Assembly (NCBI GenBank): GCA_937920335.1
Contig: CALGUT010000552.1
Span: 1 to 14,293, forward strand
Direction: 5' to 3'
DNA length: 14,293 nt
Source of the DNA: an uncultured Opitutales bacterium
GTDB lineage: Bacteria; Verrucomicrobiota; Verrucomicrobiia; Opitutales; UBA2995
How positions within the stretch are numbered: position 1 is the first letter of the stretch; the number at the start of each line of letters is the position of its first letter. Positions 12,841 to 14,293 of the stretch are shown here, piece after piece. A model generated the notes under the pieces. That model was not told where the DNA came from. It did no database searches and saw nothing but the letters and a program-made list of their open reading frames with translations. The position numbers and the translations under genes were made by a program.

Positions 12841-14293
12841 ATGGAAAACATGAAACATCCCTTGGACGGGGAATACTACCTCCCGGCCGAACAATTTTTC
12901 CAGCAGAACGCGCCCACCGGTCTGACCTACGACGACATTTCCCTGGCGACTCGCTACTCCGAAATACTTCCCCGCCAGGCGAATCTGGAGACCAAGCTCT
13001 CCGAAAGCCTTACGCTGCAGATCCCCATTCTCTCGGCCGATATGGATACCGTCACTGAATCTGAGATGGCGGTTGCGATGTCGCTCAATGGAGGAATGGG
13101 AATGATTCACTACAATATGCCCAACAAGCAGCAGGTAAAAGAGGTCGCACGGGTAAAACATCACATACACGGCTTGATTCAGGAACCCGTCACCATCAGC
13201 CCCAATTTTAAAATAGGTGACGTTCTCGAGCTGATAGAACGTAAAAACTATAACTTCCGCACGTTTCCAGTCGTTGATGATTCAGGGAAACTCATGGGGC
13301 TTCTCTCGGGCTCGGTGGTTCGGCAACGCTACATCAATACCGACGTGATCCGGGCCATGACTCCGCGGGAGCGTTTATTCACCCTCAACGAGAAGAACCT
13401 CAAAGGAGATCCGATCTCGGCTGCAGACAAGTTTTTCGATGAAAATGTGGGCATCCACAAGATCCTCGTGATCGACGATGAGGATCACCTGAAAGGTCTG
13501 TTTACACTGAGTGATATCGAACAAATCACGGCGGAAAAAAATTCGCTTTTGAAACCCAGCCGGGATTCCAATTTCCGCCTGCGAGTCGGCGCTGCTGTTT
13601 CGGCTATCCGTAATCCCGATGGAACGATAGACCTCGATACGACTCTCGAGCATATCCAAAATCTCGTGGACGAGAACGTTGATGCAGTCGCAGTATCCTC
13701 GGCACATGCTCACACCCTCGGCATGGGGCAGGTAGTTAAATTGTTACGAGGATCATTTCCTGGTCTGACAATCATTGCTGGTAATGTGACCAGCGCTGCA
13801 GGGGTCGAATTCCTCGCTGGTTGCGGGGCGAATACCGTTAAAGTAGGGCAAGGCCCCGGTTCTATATGCACAACGCGCATCGTTGCAGGTGTCGGGATAC
13901 CTCAGCTGACCGCGATTCATGTATGTAGTCGCGAGGCGAAGAAACTGGGAGTCAGTATCATCGCGGATGGCGGAATCACCAAGTCTGGAGATATGGTAAA
14001 AGCGCTCACGATGGCTGACGCCGTCATGTTGGGAAGTTTACTGGCAGGCTGCCGAGAAAGCCCCGGCGAAGTGATCGAGATCAACGGACAACTCTACAAA
14101 CAGTATAGGGGCATGGGTAGCCATGCAGCAATGAAAGCGGGCTCCGCCGCACGCTATGGTCACGAAACCAAACAGGTGGGACGGAAAGTTGCTGCTGAAG
14201 GAATCGAGGCGCTCAAAGAAATGTCCGGGCCGCTCGACAAAATTTTATCGGAATACATAGGTGGTATTCAATCCGGCATGGGGTATTTGGGAG
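12841..14293 (+). CDS. guaB: IMP dehydrogenase-like protein with CBS domains (3' end beyond window)
   Basis: 484 codons without a stop, near the full family length (about 490), so only the last residues are missing. IMPDH oxidises IMP to XMP for GMP synthesis. The barrel is interrupted by two CBS domains (about 110-225, with FRTFPVVDDSGKLMGLLSG and HKILVIDDEDHLKGLFTLSD). The catalytic loop GQGPGSICTTR holds Cys343, and ADGGIT, MLGSLLAG and YRGMGS are typical. Several normal IMPDH residues differ. SAAMDTV reads SADMDTV (65-71). The Asp of DTAHGHS is replaced in SSAHAHT (286-292). The flap expected as EGIEGRVxYKG reads EGIEALKEMSG (453-463), losing the catalytic Arg. It may be a lineage variant of IMPDH or a CBS-bearing GMP reductase. 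There is no strong Shine-Dalgarno. Confidence 0.82.
   Translation, partial: MENMKHPLDGEYYLPAEQFFQQNAPTGLTYDDISLATRYSEILPRQANLETKLSESLTLQIPILSADMDTVTESEMAVAMSLNGGMGMIHYNMPNKQQVKEVARVKHHIHGLIQEPVTISPNFKIGDVLELIERKNYNFRTFPVVDDSGKLMGLLSGSVVRQRYINTDVIRAMTPRERLFTLNEKNLKGDPISAADKFFDENVGIHKILVIDDEDHLKGLFTLSDIEQITAEKNSLLKPSRDSNFRLRVGAAVSAIRNPDGTIDLDTTLEHIQNLVDENVDAVAVSSAHAHTLGMGQVVKLLRGSFPGLTIIAGNVTSAAGVEFLAGCGANTVKVGQGPGSICTTRIVAGVGIPQLTAIHVCSREAKKLGVSIIADGGITKSGDMVKALTMADAVMLGSLLAGCRESPGEVIEINGQLYKQYRGMGSHAAMKAGSAARYGHETKQVGRKVAAEGIEALKEMSGPLDKILSEYIGGIQSGMGYLG

Noticed and set aside
1..14293. CRISPR array, tRNA, rRNA, transposase or phage genes
   Set aside because: Looked for on both strands; no regularly spaced repeats, cloverleaf, rRNA stretch or transposase/integrase motif was seen.

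Overview
The window (about 14.3 kb, moderate GC) reads as a chromosomal segment of a free-living Gram-negative-type bacterium. Menaquinone genes, a PHP-type PolX, a BLUF photoreceptor, mostly weak ribosome-binding sites and the flavour of the IMPDH-like protein make Verrucomicrobiota (Opitutae-like) my best guess. That is an inference from gene content; no rRNA or other marker is present.

Left part (1-2746, minus strand): the start of a PRC-barrel protein cut by the window edge, a structured intergenic stretch, a putative GT-A glycosyltransferase with a strong Shine-Dalgarno, and rfbA (dTDP-glucose synthesis). This part is scarred. A second, diverged copy of the last 34 codons of rfbA lies between rfbA and the glycosyltransferase. 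An imperfect direct repeat of about 42 bp sits just downstream of both minus-strand genes and supplies the last codons of rfbA.

Middle (2891-8184, plus strand): three genes in a row, all for nucleotide sugars. They are a UDP-glucuronate 4-epimerase-like SDR enzyme, a GalU-like nucleotidyltransferase whose nucleotide-binding signature is altered, and a 1105-residue protein joining a fucokinase-like GHMP kinase to a UTP:sugar-1-phosphate uridylyltransferase (UDPGP family). Kinase plus uridylyltransferase in one chain would turn a free sugar into a UDP-sugar, which the epimerase could then convert. The domain order is the reverse of the known Fkp/FKGP fucose salvage enzymes and the pyrophosphorylase family differs. 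This is the most interesting locus in the window.

Right part: a small single-domain BLUF photoreceptor (plus) converges, with a six-base gap, on a minus-strand menC-menE-polX run. menC and menE overlap by four bases (ATGA) and make o-succinylbenzoyl-CoA for menaquinone; polX is a DNA polymerase X/PHP repair enzyme. Divergent from menC, a guaB-like gene runs off the right edge. It keeps the catalytic cysteine and CBS domains but lacks several residues expected of a normal IMP dehydrogenase.
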